A stretch of DNA of 64,000 nucleotides from positions 1 through 64,000 of the forward strand of contig JAFAEM010000009.1 of the NCBI GenBank assembly GCA_023424015.1. Reading direction: 5' to 3'. The position numbers were made by a program, and so were the translations under genes. Shown here piece by piece: positions 8,011-17,024 of the stretch. Numbering within the stretch: position 1 is the stretch's first letter; each line of letters starts with the position of its first letter. Under the pieces are notes generated by a model. It made no database searches and had not been told where the DNA came from. It saw only the letters and a list, made by a program, of their open reading frames with translations. The stretch comes from Bacteroidota bacterium. GTDB lineage: Bacteria; Bacteroidota; Bacteroidia; Chitinophagales; Chitinophagaceae.

Positions 8011-9054
8011 TTAACTGTTGCTGGCCACCATCAGGTTGCAGAGCTTAAACAGCACCCGTGCACCCACATTGGCATTCCAGTCATTGTCGCTAATACCCAC
8101 TTCAACCAGGTCGAAGCCGATAAGTTTGCGGCCACTTTCGATCACCTTGCGGAAAAGGTAAAAGACTTCTTCCGTTTCAAAACCACCCGGAACAGGTGTT
8201 CCGGTATGGGGGCATAGTTTACGGTCCAGCCCGTCAATATCAAAACTGATATAGACATAATGCGGTAATTTACTAACAATCTCCTCCGCTATTTGCTTCC
8301 AGGTTTGTCCCTCAAACTGGCGGGTTTTTATTTCCTTATCGAAATACGTTACTATACGATGGTTAGAGTTACTGATATAATCCCATTCATCACTCCCATA
8401 ATCCCTGACTCCAACCTGAACCAGTCGTGTTATTTGTTGAACTTCCTCCAGCGCGTTGTACATGATACTGGCATGTGAGTAATTGAATCCCTCGTATGCT
8501 TCACGCAGGTCGCAATGCGCATCGATCTGAAGAATGCCAAAGTCTGGATATTTTTCAGCTATCGCTTTATAAAATCCAAGCGGCGAGCTATGATCACCTC
8601 CCAGGAGACAAACCAGTTTTCCTTTCGCTAATAAGGCTTTGGTCTGATCATAAACCCAGGAGTTCAGAAATTGGCTCCCTTCATTAACGTCCTTGAGAGT
8701 CCGTGTCATGAACTGGTTGGCATTTACATCATCGCCTTTTGAGATATAGTCAATGTATAATTCGGCTTCCTTTCGCAGGTAGTCACTTTTCATCAGGATC
8801 TTGCGATCGATGGGACGCATATAAAAACCCTGTTTCCAGGCATCTGGTACTTCCGGATCAAATAGGTCAACCTGGAAGCTAGCTTTAGAGATCGCTTCCG
8901 GTGCCCGGGCTGTGCCGGCTCCATAACTTACCGTTACTTCCCAGGGTATAGGCAGAATGATCAGATTTGAATTTTCTTCTGTGGTAGGGAGACCAAAAAT
9001 ATTGTTGTTGGGATTTCCGACGCTGTTGGGGTCGAAATTAGAAACATCTAGCAT
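8011..9054 (-). CDS. Ureohydrolase of the agmatinase/arginase family
   Basis: The 347-residue protein shows the three manganese-binding motifs of ureohydrolases: GGDHS around residue 155, DAHCD around 179 and SFDIDGLD around 272. It would hydrolyse a guanidino compound such as agmatine to urea and an amine, or formiminoglutamate. It is longer at the N-terminus than classic agmatinase, with an NPNNNIFGLP start typical of Bacteroidota members. Agmatinase is favoured, but arginase or formimidoylglutamase activity cannot be excluded. A structured leader lies upstream (9109-9157). Confidence 0.8.
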   Translation of the reverse strand: MLDVSNFDPNSVGNPNNNIFGLPTTEENSNLIILPIPWEVTVSYGAGTARAPEAISKASFQVDLFDPEVPDAWKQGFYMRPIDRKILMKSDYLRKEAELYIDYISKGDDVNANQFMTRTLKDVNEGSQFLNSWVYDQTKALLAKGKLVCLLGGDHSSPLGFYKAIAEKYPDFGILQIDAHCDLREAYEGFNYSHASIMYNALEEVQQITRLVQVGVRDYGSDEWDYISNSNHRIVTYFDKEIKTRQFEGQTWKQIAEEIVSKLPHYVYISFDIDGLDRKLCPHTGTPVPGGFETEEVFYLFRKVIESGRKLIGFDLVEVGISDNDWNANVGARVLFKLCNLMVASNS

Positions 9055-9108
9055 TTAATATGAGATTGTAAAACGGTGCAAGTTAGTGAATCCTGATCAA
9101 CGGGAAAT

Positions 9109-9157
9109 AGGGTGTATCTGGTAATCCAGATTGAGCAATATTTACCGTATACACCCT
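9109..9157 (-). promoter_or_regulatory. Stem-loop in the leader of the agmatinase-family gene
   Basis: A 9-bp outer stem (AGGGTGTAT with ATACACCCT) encloses an inner 6-bp hairpin (ATCTGG/CCAGAT). It lies 55-103 bases upstream of the ATG at 9054. It could be an RNA leader structure or a protein operator. I cannot match it to a known riboswitch. Confidence 0.4.
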
Positions 9158-9214
9158 GGCCATTGAACAATCACCCTCTATTTAAATTATCATCAACACA
9201 GATAATTATCTGAT

Positions 9215-9248
9215 AATCAATTTAATAAATAATTTGATTAAATTGATT
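9215..9248. repeat. AT-rich 12-bp inverted repeat
   Basis: AATCAATTTAAT and ATTAAATTGATT form a perfect inverted repeat with a 10-base spacer. It lies between the end of the desaturase gene and the agmatinase leader. It could be a regulator binding site; there is no U-tract to make it a terminator. Confidence 0.4.
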
Positions 9249-9303
9249 GCAGGAATATAGCACTCTCAAACTGCTTGCCTGAACCAATAATACCCAGGGA
9301 AAA

Positions 9304-10392
9304 TTAATGTGCGTGTACATGTTGCCTTCCTTTGCCCATTTGCTTCAGGAATGCGATATGTGATGCCACGGCGGTGCGAACCTTCTTATATTCGATATAT
9401 TCAATACCATGTTCCTGGCAGGCTTTTTTGATGATCCTGCTGATTGCGGGATAATGAATATGTGAGATTTTGGGGAAAAGATGGTGTTCAACCTGGAAAT
9501 TGAGCCCCCCCACCAACCAGCTTACAACCTTGTTTTTAGTTGCAAAATTCGCCGTTGTTTTCAATTGGTGTAAAGCCCACTCATCTTCCATTTTACCAGT
9601 TGCTTCGTTGGGTAAAGGAAAATGCGTATGCTCAACGGTATGAGCCAACTGGAATACAATACTCAGAACAAATCCGGCAACAAGTCCCATAGTGAGGAAA
9701 CCGACCAGCCAGGATAGGAATCCAACCATATAGATCGGAAGTATCACAAAGATGAATGCGTGTGAAAACTTGTAAAACCAGAAAAAGAAATGCTCGGAGA
9801 AACTTAGCTTCCTGATCGGTGTATTGCCGATACGTAGCGTGAAATATTTTTTATAGTCAGTTACAAAAACCCAATACAAATAAAGCAGGGAGTAAGCTGC
9901 CCAGAAATAAAAATGCTGGTATTTATGGATCTTATAGTATTCCTGCTCATCGCAAAGGCGCAAGAGCGGACGGGCTTCAATATCATCATCCACACCATGG
10001 ATATTTGTATAGGTATGGTGTATCACATTGTGCTTTGTTTTCCACATCAGCTGGCTGGCGCCTAAAAAGCTGGCGGCATTCGAAGCTATACCGTTGATCC
10101 ATTTGTACTTGCTGAAGCTACCATGCGCACCATCATGCATGACGTTGAACCCGATTGCTGCGATAAGACAGCCCATCAAAACGCATTCTGCGATAGCCCA
10201 TGCAACGGGCGGCGTGAAGAATACCAGATGAGTGTAAACACCTATAAAACCAACCACAAGTACGATTGCTTTAAAGTATAATTTGAAATTGCCGGTTGTT
10301 GGTTTTCCAGCTTGCTTGAAATAGTCGGCAATCCGTTTTTTTAACTCACCATGAAAAGAAACGGGTATTTTGGGAAACTTGGGGTTGGACAT
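9304..10392 (-). CDS. Membrane fatty acid desaturase (acyl-CoA desaturase type)
   Basis: The 362-residue integral membrane protein carries the three histidine boxes of the front-end/acyl-CoA desaturase family: HDGAH around residue 86, HNVIHH around 121 and FQVEHHLFP around 305. These hold the di-iron centre that inserts a double bond into fatty acyl chains with O2. Hydrophobic pairs of helices at about 45-85 and 205-250 match the family. It likely adjusts membrane fluidity; cold or fluidity control cannot be read from the sequence. An exact -7 promoter element lies 32 bases before the ATG, so it has its own promoter. Confidence 0.9.
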   Translation of the reverse strand: MSNPKFPKIPVSFHGELKKRIADYFKQAGKPTTGNFKLYFKAIVLVVGFIGVYTHLVFFTPPVAWAIAECVLMGCLIAAIGFNVMHDGAHGSFSKYKWINGIASNAASFLGASQLMWKTKHNVIHHTYTNIHGVDDDIEARPLLRLCDEQEYYKIHKYQHFYFWAAYSLLYLYWVFVTDYKKYFTLRIGNTPIRKLSFSEHFFFWFYKFSHAFIFVILPIYMVGFLSWLVGFLTMGLVAGFVLSIVFQLAHTVEHTHFPLPNEATGKMEDEWALHQLKTTANFATKNKVVSWLVGGLNFQVEHHLFPKISHIHYPAISRIIKKACQEHGIEYIEYKKVRTAVASHIAFLKQMGKGRQHVHAH

Positions 10393-10423
10393 GCGTAGTA
10401 TTAAATTTTTTTAAATGCAGTTG

Positions 10424-10431
10424 CAAAAGTA
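10424..10431 (-). promoter_or_regulatory. Bacteroidota -7 promoter element for the desaturase
   Basis: On the minus strand TACTTTTG matches TAnnTTTG exactly, 32 bases before the start codon. The -33 region (around 10451-10456) is only partly TTTG-like. Confidence 0.45.
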
Positions 10432-10539
10432 ACTTAAGATACGTATATAACATCCATAAAGCTCCGGATTGTTCACAGCTGTGTGTAAATTATAACAATT
10501 TAAGTGTAAATGTTGATCTAAATGCTGCTTTTTCGGGGA

Positions 10540-11277
10540 TCAGGTCTCGTTTTGTATCAATGCATCGAGATTTTTTAGCCCAATCTTTTTTTCTGTAATA
10601 AAGCCTTCGGCATATTTCACGCCAATTCGTTTACCCAGCATTCGTGCACGGGCGACCACACTATCCAGGAAATCAGGTGTAGAGATATAAGTCTGTGGGC
10701 CTTCTTTACTTTGCTGGCCGGTATGAAATTGCGTGCCATATGCCTGGATGGCTTTCATGCGTTGTTCGAATACATTACTGATATCAATTAACATATCCGG
10801 CTCATGATACCAGTCCTGCATATACTGAAGAAAATACCGCGGTCTCCATTTTTCCTGGGGCTGACCGTCCTCGCTTTTTGTTTCAATTTTCATGAGCCCT
10901 GAAAGAAAACAACTATCGCTGATCAGGTGCCCGGCACGGCCATGGTCAGGGTGACGATCGTCGAGAATATTTCCGATCACGATTTGCGGCTGATATTTCC
11001 TGATCGTCTGTATTAATTTCAACTGGTGTTCTTCATCATTCTTAAAAAAGCCATCGCGCATTTTCAGGTTTTCCCTAACGGATGAACCAATGATCCTTGC
11101 TGCTTCTGCTGCTTCCTCGTACCGTGTTGCTATCGTTCCACGGGTACCGAGTTCGCCTTGCGTAAGATCGACGATGCCAACTTTCTTTCCATTTTTTATT
11201 TCATTGATCAAAGTGCCGGAACACCCCAGTTCCACATCATCGGGGTGAACGCCAATCGCGAGTATATCCAGTTTCAT
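10540..11277 (-). CDS. bshB1: Bacillithiol biosynthesis deacetylase BshB1-like
   Basis: The 245-residue protein is a LmbE/PIG-L deacetylase with the zinc motif HPDD (H11-D14) and the distal DRHPDHGRAGHL histidine motif near residue 110. The opening MKLDILAIGVHPDDVELGCSGT and overall length match BshB1, which removes acetate from GlcNAc-malate during bacillithiol synthesis. Bacillithiol genes are known in Bacteroidota. The partners BshA and BshC are not in this window. A different LmbE substrate is possible. It has its own -7 promoter element 29 bases upstream. Confidence 0.85.
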   Translation of the reverse strand: MKLDILAIGVHPDDVELGCSGTLINEIKNGKKVGIVDLTQGELGTRGTIATRYEEAAEAARIIGSSVRENLKMRDGFFKNDEEHQLKLIQTIRKYQPQIVIGNILDDRHPDHGRAGHLISDSCFLSGLMKIETKSEDGQPQEKWRPRYFLQYMQDWYHEPDMLIDISNVFEQRMKAIQAYGTQFHTGQQSKEGPQTYISTPDFLDSVVARARMLGKRIGVKYAEGFITEKKIGLKNLDALIQNET

Positions 11278-11305
11278 AGACGCAATTTAAGAATGTTAGG
11301 TGTTT

Positions 11306-11313
11306 CAAAAATA
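11306..11313 (-). promoter_or_regulatory. Bacteroidota -7 promoter element for the BshB1-like gene
   Basis: On the minus strand TATTTTTG matches TAnnTTTG exactly, 28 bases before the ATG at 11277. Confidence 0.45.
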
Positions 11314-11458
11314 TGGCAGGATGTGGGTGATGTAGATTCTTTCCTAATCGAATTCACTAAACGAAACTAAACCACAAATCGGGAAAGCACACTATTTTGA
11401 ATTCACAGACCCGTCAAAATAACGTCTGGATCAAATGGAAGTTCATGCAGCTCCTAAA

Positions 11459-12163
11459 CTATTTTCTATATGGATTGCCGTACCAGGCGCCATCGATCTC
11501 ATTGACGAAACTCTCGATCTGGCGGTCAGTTTTATCAGACAGATCCCATTGCTGCCGAAGGTTGCTCCCAAAGAAAAACGCAACCGTTTGGTAGAGCCGG
11601 GCATTCATGCCACCCTTGTATTCTTTGATGATCTCGTAACAATTATTACCGGTCTGGCGATTGATGAGTTTCATCAACACTTTGCCCTGGTAAACGGAAA
11701 GGTTGGATAATGGCTCTGCGAAAGACTTACGCAACTCTTTTTCTCTTGACTTGATATATTCCTTGCGCTTCTTTTTCGATTGCACATTAGCCAGTTTGGC
11801 ATTGATATCATTTATCGTATAGCCCGCAACCCGGGCATAAGGGTAGGTTACATACACTGCATTACGCAAGCGTGTCCATTCCGCCATGTACTTCTGAAGT
11901 TTGGCGGATGATAGTTTGGATACCCAGACCATTTCTTCTTCCTTATAAGATTGCATCTCCCGATTGTACCAGATCGCATCCACGATGATCGTGTCGTTGG
12001 GCCCCCAATTTTTTGAACGCTCTTCATAGGATGGCATGGGAGGGATAGTATCTGCCGGGTCGGGCTGTGGATATTCCTGGGCTCTGGTAGCTAAAACGCA
12101 AAACAACAGGAGTGAACATACCCCTGCTGTCGACAATCTTTTATATAGGATCCTCCCCGGCAT
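11459..12163 (-). CDS. DUF4294-type secreted protein
   Basis: With the ATG at 12163 the protein is 234 residues and begins with a clean signal peptide (hydrophobic STAGVCSLLLFCVLATRAQ, cut after about residue 29). The mature part is highly charged, with WYNREMQSYKEEEMVW and NCYEIIKEYKGGMNARLYQTVA segments of the Bacteroidota-restricted DUF4294 family. No activity is known for the family. An ATG at 12208 would spoil the signal peptide. It lies 82 bases after ccmF and may share its transcript. Confidence 0.75.
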   Translation of the reverse strand: MPGRILYKRLSTAGVCSLLLFCVLATRAQEYPQPDPADTIPPMPSYEERSKNWGPNDTIIVDAIWYNREMQSYKEEEMVWVSKLSSAKLQKYMAEWTRLRNAVYVTYPYARVAGYTINDINAKLANVQSKKKRKEYIKSREKELRKSFAEPLSNLSVYQGKVLMKLINRQTGNNCYEIIKEYKGGMNARLYQTVAFFFGSNLRQQWDLSDKTDRQIESFVNEIDGAWYGNPYRK

Positions 12164-12244
12164 CTGCTCTAAATGTATAAAAACTCTTAAAGCTAAACAA
12201 GACATCAAATCCGATAAAGTCGCTGTACTGAATCTGTGAAATTT

Positions 12245-14842
12245 TTAACGTTCTGCCTTCAGCCGGTTTAGCTGGATGCGACGTACCATACTGATCAGTA
12301 TACCCACCGCGGTAATAATGATTCCCAGCCACAGTATGTTGATAAAGGGGAATTTATATGCTTTTAGCGTCACATATTCCAGTATGGCGCTGGACTCTTT
12401 CACCCCGATATCGGCTCCTGTACCATCGTCGTCAACTTTATTGATGCGAAGGATCAGGCTTTCAGACATAACGGTATCGGGTAATGCCAGTAAATTCCCC
12501 CGCTGGTTAATCAGCAATGGCTCCGAAGTATAACTGGTCTTGTTGAAAGAATAGACTTTAATGCCAGCTACCGTCGCTTTGTCTCCCGGCTGAAAACCTT
12601 TAAATGGCATACTATCCCGGGTGGCCAGTCTTTCGAGGATCATATATCCCTTAGAGTAATAAATACTGTCACCAATCTTAACCGGGTTGCTTTTGAAACT
12701 GGCAGTATCCTTGTTCTTTTCAGGATTGGGCAGGGCAGAGATGTAAGTAAAAACATCGTGATCCCAGTAGTGTCGTGAATCGGGATTTGCCATTAAACCT
12801 TCATTTCCTTTGTAATTCACAAAAGCATTTGGTCGCAATGTGAATTCTTCATCATCGATCCGGCTTTTAAAATGTATCGAATAATACCATTGTTGCTTTC
12901 TGGGGTGTGCTGAATCACCAATATAAGTGACATCATATTTGCCCATCTTCATCGGCATCCCTTTTACCAGGGTCAGGTTCTCACCTGTTTTCTCATTGCT
13001 TTCAGATCCGAAATCAATCGCGATACCGCTGGTGTTTAGCGACAGTATTTCTTTTTTTGATGAGGATATAAGCACACCGAGTAAAACAAGCCCGAAACCT
13101 AGGTGGGATATAGATCCACCTGAAAGTTTAAGGCTTCCTTTCAGACCAAGCCAAATGTATGCGGCATTGGCCACTACAGCATATATTGCACATAAAATAG
13201 CCAGCCAAATGGCGCCGAGATAACCCGGCCCGTGTTTATCATAGTTGACATTACCAAATGCCAGAATGAGGGTTGCCAGTACCGCGGAAACAACGGTGGG
13301 AATCCAAATCTTTTTCCAAAATGCCTTCGACGTTGTGTTCTTATATTTCAGGTATTGTGTAACGGCTGTGAGAAGCCCGATAATGATTGCCACAAAGATC
13401 TGGATCTGGTTATAAGCCATCTCTTCATCTTCGGGTGCAGCCATTTCGAGACCAAACACTTTATTGATCACCGGCAAGGATGTCTTGCTGATGATAACGA
13501 TCGCCGATAAAAAGAAAACCAGCGAGCCGATAAACATCCAGAACTCGCGGGAATTGCCACTTTCTTCTTTTGCAACACCCGGTATTTGCTTCTGCATCTG
13601 AAATATCACAAAACCAAGTCCGGCCAGAATGGTAAGAAAAGCGATAGCCGGTATATCCAGGAAATAAGAAGCTGCCAGCATCACAATACCAGTGGCAGCT
13701 GTGATGGTTCGCTGGTTGGAAGTAGTCGCTACCAGGAAAGCGGGTAGCCAGGTAAAAATATAAAGCAGCAGGTACAATTGGCCATTCATGCCCAGATCGG
13801 TAAAAGCGTGTACAGATGCTTCGCCCAGTATACCGCTACGTGTTAAGAAAGTAGAATAAAGAATAAAGATGAATGTGAGGAACAGGAATAAATAAGTAGA
13901 CCTGAGCGAATGCCCGCTATGCTTATAGATAAGTAAAGTATGAATACCTGCCACTAGTATCAGCCAGGGTACCAAAGAAGCGTTCTCAACGGGATCCCAT
14001 GCCCAGTAACCGCCAAATGTGAGTGATTCGTATGCCCAGGCGGCTCCCATCATGATACCAACACCCAGGGCTGCAAGTGAAAACAATGCCCATGGCAGAG
14101 CCGGTCTCAACACTTCGCCAAATTTCTTAGTCCAAAGACCTGCGATCATATAGGCAAAAGGAATAAGAGTGGATGCAAAACCCAGGAATAACACAGGCGG
14201 GTGAATAACCATCCAATAGTTTTGAAGCAGGGGATTCAGGTCGTTGCCATCTTTTATAGAAGATAGATAGTCTTCGCGGATCGGCTCATTGAGGTCAAAA
14301 TTTATATGAAGTGCAGGCGCATTGTCCAGCACCCCTGATTCACGCAACAGGATAAAAGGGTTAGAACCGAGTTTTTCACCAAAAATATATATCCCAATCA
14401 CCATGGTTGCGAGCAGGAATTGGGTAAAGCTTACCACGGTCATCACCGGCGCTTCCCATTGTTTACTTGTCCTGATCAGCACCAGCCCCAGTACACAATG
14501 TCCGATGCTCCAAAGCAGGAAACTACCTTCCTGGCCCTCCCAGATAGAGGCTAAAAGGTATTTGGGCTCAAGTGAGCGGCTGCTGTGCTGCCATGCATAC
14601 TTGTACTCAAAAAGGTGATTGGCATTTATGTAATATAAAATAGCAATAATAGAGGCTACTGATACAACTTCGATAATAAACGCGGCCCGGCCTAGCTTTT
14701 TCCAGTAAGCCATATCGACGCCCTGACGGACCACCGTGGCTTTGAAATAGGCAAATGTCGCCACCAGCGAAGCCACCAGGGAAAGAATTAATAAGAAATG
14801 GCCTATTTGACCTGGTAAAAGATGCTCGCCTATGTAATTCAT
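12245..14842 (-). CDS. ccmF: Cytochrome c biogenesis protein CcmF
   Basis: This 865-residue polytopic membrane protein holds the tryptophan-rich heme-handling segment GGYWAWDPVENASLVPWL around residue 280 and the preceding histidine HPPVLFLG around 213, both hallmarks of the CcmF/CcsA superfamily. Family knowledge places CcmF in the heme-lyase step that attaches heme to apocytochrome c. It is longer than E. coli CcmF (about 650), because of a large periplasmic-looking C-terminal region (about residues 620-840) between the last helices. CcmE lies directly upstream, 60 bases away, so the pair forms an operon. CcmABC and CcmH/G are not in the window. Confidence 0.92.
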   Translation of the reverse strand: MNYIGEHLLPGQIGHFLLILSLVASLVATFAYFKATVVRQGVDMAYWKKLGRAAFIIEVVSVASIIAILYYINANHLFEYKYAWQHSSRSLEPKYLLASIWEGQEGSFLLWSIGHCVLGLVLIRTSKQWEAPVMTVVSFTQFLLATMVIGIYIFGEKLGSNPFILLRESGVLDNAPALHINFDLNEPIREDYLSSIKDGNDLNPLLQNYWMVIHPPVLFLGFASTLIPFAYMIAGLWTKKFGEVLRPALPWALFSLAALGVGIMMGAAWAYESLTFGGYWAWDPVENASLVPWLILVAGIHTLLIYKHSGHSLRSTYLFLFLTFIFILYSTFLTRSGILGEASVHAFTDLGMNGQLYLLLYIFTWLPAFLVATTSNQRTITAATGIVMLAASYFLDIPAIAFLTILAGLGFVIFQMQKQIPGVAKEESGNSREFWMFIGSLVFFLSAIVIISKTSLPVINKVFGLEMAAPEDEEMAYNQIQIFVAIIIGLLTAVTQYLKYKNTTSKAFWKKIWIPTVVSAVLATLILAFGNVNYDKHGPGYLGAIWLAILCAIYAVVANAAYIWLGLKGSLKLSGGSISHLGFGLVLLGVLISSSKKEILSLNTSGIAIDFGSESNEKTGENLTLVKGMPMKMGKYDVTYIGDSAHPRKQQWYYSIHFKSRIDDEEFTLRPNAFVNYKGNEGLMANPDSRHYWDHDVFTYISALPNPEKNKDTASFKSNPVKIGDSIYYSKGYMILERLATRDSMPFKGFQPGDKATVAGIKVYSFNKTSYTSEPLLINQRGNLLALPDTVMSESLILRINKVDDDGTGADIGVKESSAILEYVTLKAYKFPFINILWLGIIITAVGILISMVRRIQLNRLKAER

Positions 14843-14901
14843 TATAAACTGGGAGTTTTAAATGCCCTGGGAGTTTAGATAGTTGATGTTTGCGTCAATT
14901 A

Positions 14902-15318
14902 TTAATACTGCTCGCTTGCCGCCTGGATATTTTTACCCGCAGCGCTCATATCATCTTTATACTTGGAGGGACATTTGGTTTGTATACTCTGACAATCGAA
15001 ATGATCACCCATATATTTTCCCTTCAATACCAGCCGCTCGCTAATTTCGAAATTCTCCGGTTTCGGATTGTGATAGATAACCCTTACAGATTTACCTAAT
15101 GTATCAACAGCAGTAAACTCCAGGTAATTGGGGTTTTTCAACGCATCGTATTCGACGGGCTGCGACTTATCAAGACGCGCCATCAGGTGTACATATTTAC
15201 CAGGTTTGGAAATGGCGGTATCAACCGTATCGTAGGTGGTAGCCGTTTGCAGAAAACTGATCAGCACGGCAATGGCACCGGCAACTAGTACAAGAAGAAT
15301 GATGTGGATTTTTTTCAT
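14902..15318 (-). CDS. ccmE: Cytochrome c maturation heme chaperone CcmE, CxxxY type
   Basis: The 138-residue protein has one N-terminal membrane helix (about 5-24) and an OB-fold periplasmic domain, as CcmE should. The heme attachment motif of classic CcmE is HxxxY; here the matching place reads KCPSKY, that is C116 and Y120, giving CxxxY. Such a cysteine variant is described for the System I* pathway of archaea and some sulfate reducers. It carries heme to CcmF, encoded next in the operon. A histidine at 106 lies nearby but has the wrong spacing. Confidence 0.87.
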   Translation of the reverse strand: MKKIHIILLVLVAGAIAVLISFLQTATTYDTVDTAISKPGKYVHLMARLDKSQPVEYDALKNPNYLEFTAVDTLGKSVRVIYHNPKPENFEISERLVLKGKYMGDHFDCQSIQTKCPSKYKDDMSAAGKNIQAASEQY

Positions 15319-15516
15319 GTTTGGTTTATTGTGGCCAGGGGATGTTCGGTTCTGCCAGGTCTACAAATGCGCTGCGAAATTACACCAAAATAAATTGCTT
15401 ACAGCGGGTTTCTGTATTAACGGAACGATAACAGATTTGTTCAAAACCTCCGGAAATTTTATAGACTGGTCAATAAGTCAGGCTTGCCCCATTCAATTAT
15501 CTGCAATTCTCTCCCT

Positions 15517-15524
15517 TATCTTTG
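15517..15524 (+). promoter_or_regulatory. Bacteroidota -7 promoter element for the acyl-CoA dehydrogenase
   Basis: TATCTTTG matches TAnnTTTG exactly and ends 24 bases before the ATG at 15549. The upstream TTG at about 15484 is too far for a standard -33 spacing. Confidence 0.4.
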
Positions 15525-15548
15525 CCGGATATAAAGTATTAAAGCCAT

Positions 15549-16706
15549 ATGAAGTTTGAACTTACAGAAGAGCAATTGATGATCCAGAAGGCTGCCCGTG
15601 ATTTTGCAAAAAACGAATGTCTCCCCGGTGTAATAGAACGCGATGAAAAACAGCAGTTTCCCCGTGAGCAGATCCTTAAACTTGCCGACCTCGGCTTTTT
15701 AGGCATGATGGTAGACCCTGAGTACGGGGGTGCCGGTATGGATACCGTTAGTTATGTACTTGCCATGGAGGAAATCAGTAAAATAGATGCCAGTGTTAGT
15801 GTCGTGATGAGTGTAAACAACAGCCTTGTTTGTTATGGCCTTCAGGCATTTGGCACAGAAGAACAAAAGCAAAGATACCTGGTGCAATTGGCGCAGGGGA
15901 AAAAGGAGGGGGAGCTGTACATCGGTGCTTTTATGCTTAGCGAACCCGAAGCTGGTAGTGACGCGACATCCCAGCGCACGACTGCAGAAGATAAAGGCGA
16001 CCATTATTTATTAAATGGTACCAAAAACTGGATCACCAATGGCGGAACCGCCAGTGTTTACCTGGTCATGGCACAAACCGACCCATCCAAGGGTTCGAGG
16101 GGAATTAATACCCTGATCGTTGAGAAAAACTGGCCTGGTGTAACCGTTGCCGCCAAGGAAAATAAGCTCGGAATCCGGGGTAGTGATACTCACACGGTGA
16201 TGTTTAATGATGTAAAAGTGCCAAAGGAAAACAGGGTAGGAGCCGATGGGTTCGGATTTACGTTTGCGATGAAAACCCTGGCCGGTGGACGCATCGGTAT
16301 TGCCTCACAGGCCCTGGGAATTGCAAGCGGCGCCTTTGAACTGGCAAGAGATTACTCCAGAACCAGAAAAGCATTTGGAACCGAGATTAAAAACCACCAG
16401 GCGATTGCTTTCAAACTCGCAGATATGGCTACTAAAATTGAAGCAGCGAGATTGCTCTGTTTAAAGGCAGCATGGGAAAAAGACAATGACCGGGATTATA
16501 CCCTGAGCAGCTCCATGGCAAAAGTATATTCATCTGAAACGGCGATGTGGTCAGCCATCGAAGCGGTACAAATCCACGGCGGCTATGGTTTTGTGAAAGA
16601 ATACCATGTAGAAAGGTTGATGAGGGATGCTAAGATCACACAAATTTACGAGGGCACCAGTGAAGTGCAGCGTATTGTGATCAGCAGGAGTATTCTGAAA
16701 GGTTAG
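15549..16706 (+). CDS. Acyl-CoA dehydrogenase, short/branched-chain type
   Basis: At 385 residues this is a standard-length flavin acyl-CoA dehydrogenase. It shows the FAD and substrate motifs AFMLSEPEAGSDA and TKNWITNGG, and the end signature QIYEGTSEVQRIVISR whose glutamate is the catalytic base in short-chain enzymes. It oxidises acyl-CoA to enoyl-CoA, passing electrons to ETF. Similarity in style is to butyryl-CoA dehydrogenases, but chain length cannot be told from sequence. It is a single gene with its own promoter element and terminator. Confidence 0.92.
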   Translation: MKFELTEEQLMIQKAARDFAKNECLPGVIERDEKQQFPREQILKLADLGFLGMMVDPEYGGAGMDTVSYVLAMEEISKIDASVSVVMSVNNSLVCYGLQAFGTEEQKQRYLVQLAQGKKEGELYIGAFMLSEPEAGSDATSQRTTAEDKGDHYLLNGTKNWITNGGTASVYLVMAQTDPSKGSRGINTLIVEKNWPGVTVAAKENKLGIRGSDTHTVMFNDVKVPKENRVGADGFGFTFAMKTLAGGRIGIASQALGIASGAFELARDYSRTRKAFGTEIKNHQAIAFKLADMATKIEAARLLCLKAAWEKDNDRDYTLSSSMAKVYSSETAMWSAIEAVQIHGGYGFVKEYHVERLMRDAKITQIYEGTSEVQRIVISRSILKG

Positions 16707-16720
16707 ACAGGGTCATGTAT

Positions 16721-16742
16721 TTCCCTACACCGGGAATTTTTT
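16721..16742 (+). terminator. Short rho-independent terminator
   Basis: TTCCC and GGGAA pair around a 6-base loop and are followed by TTTTTT. It lies 15 bases after the acyl-CoA dehydrogenase stop. Confidence 0.5.
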
Positions 16743-16994
16743 ATACCATCGAAAGCTATCAAATGAAACTAACTGTATAACTGTCGGCATTTCTGCTGGC
16801 ATATGTAAGTATGCCATTTGCTCAATCACCCACTGATAATTCCTGCATTTCAGGCCACGTGTTTCAATAACAACTACTCTAAAGCAAAAAATCTGATGAG
16901 CCGTAGCGGCATCAAAACAGGCACGAAATGCAGTCCCCGGTATTTTGTTACAGTGATTTTCCGGGAATGCCGGATTCTCTTTTTTGTTTGACAT
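16725..16994 (-). CDS. Possible small protein, unknown
   Basis: An 89-codon frame from the ATG at 16994 fills the gap between two plus-strand genes. Codon choice looks ordinary for this window (mixed third positions, no runs of rare codons), and the translation has a balanced composition with FRVVVIETRGLKCRNYQWVI in the middle. I recognise no family. Its stop lies inside the terminator of the acyl-CoA dehydrogenase, which weakens the case. It may be chance. Confidence 0.3.
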   Translation of the reverse strand: MSNKKENPAFPENHCNKIPGTAFRACFDAATAHQIFCFRVVVIETRGLKCRNYQWVIEQMAYLHMPAEMPTVIQLVSFDSFRWYKKFPV

Positions 16995-17024
16995 CTTTAC
17001 TACAACTTTGCTGCTCTGAAAACT

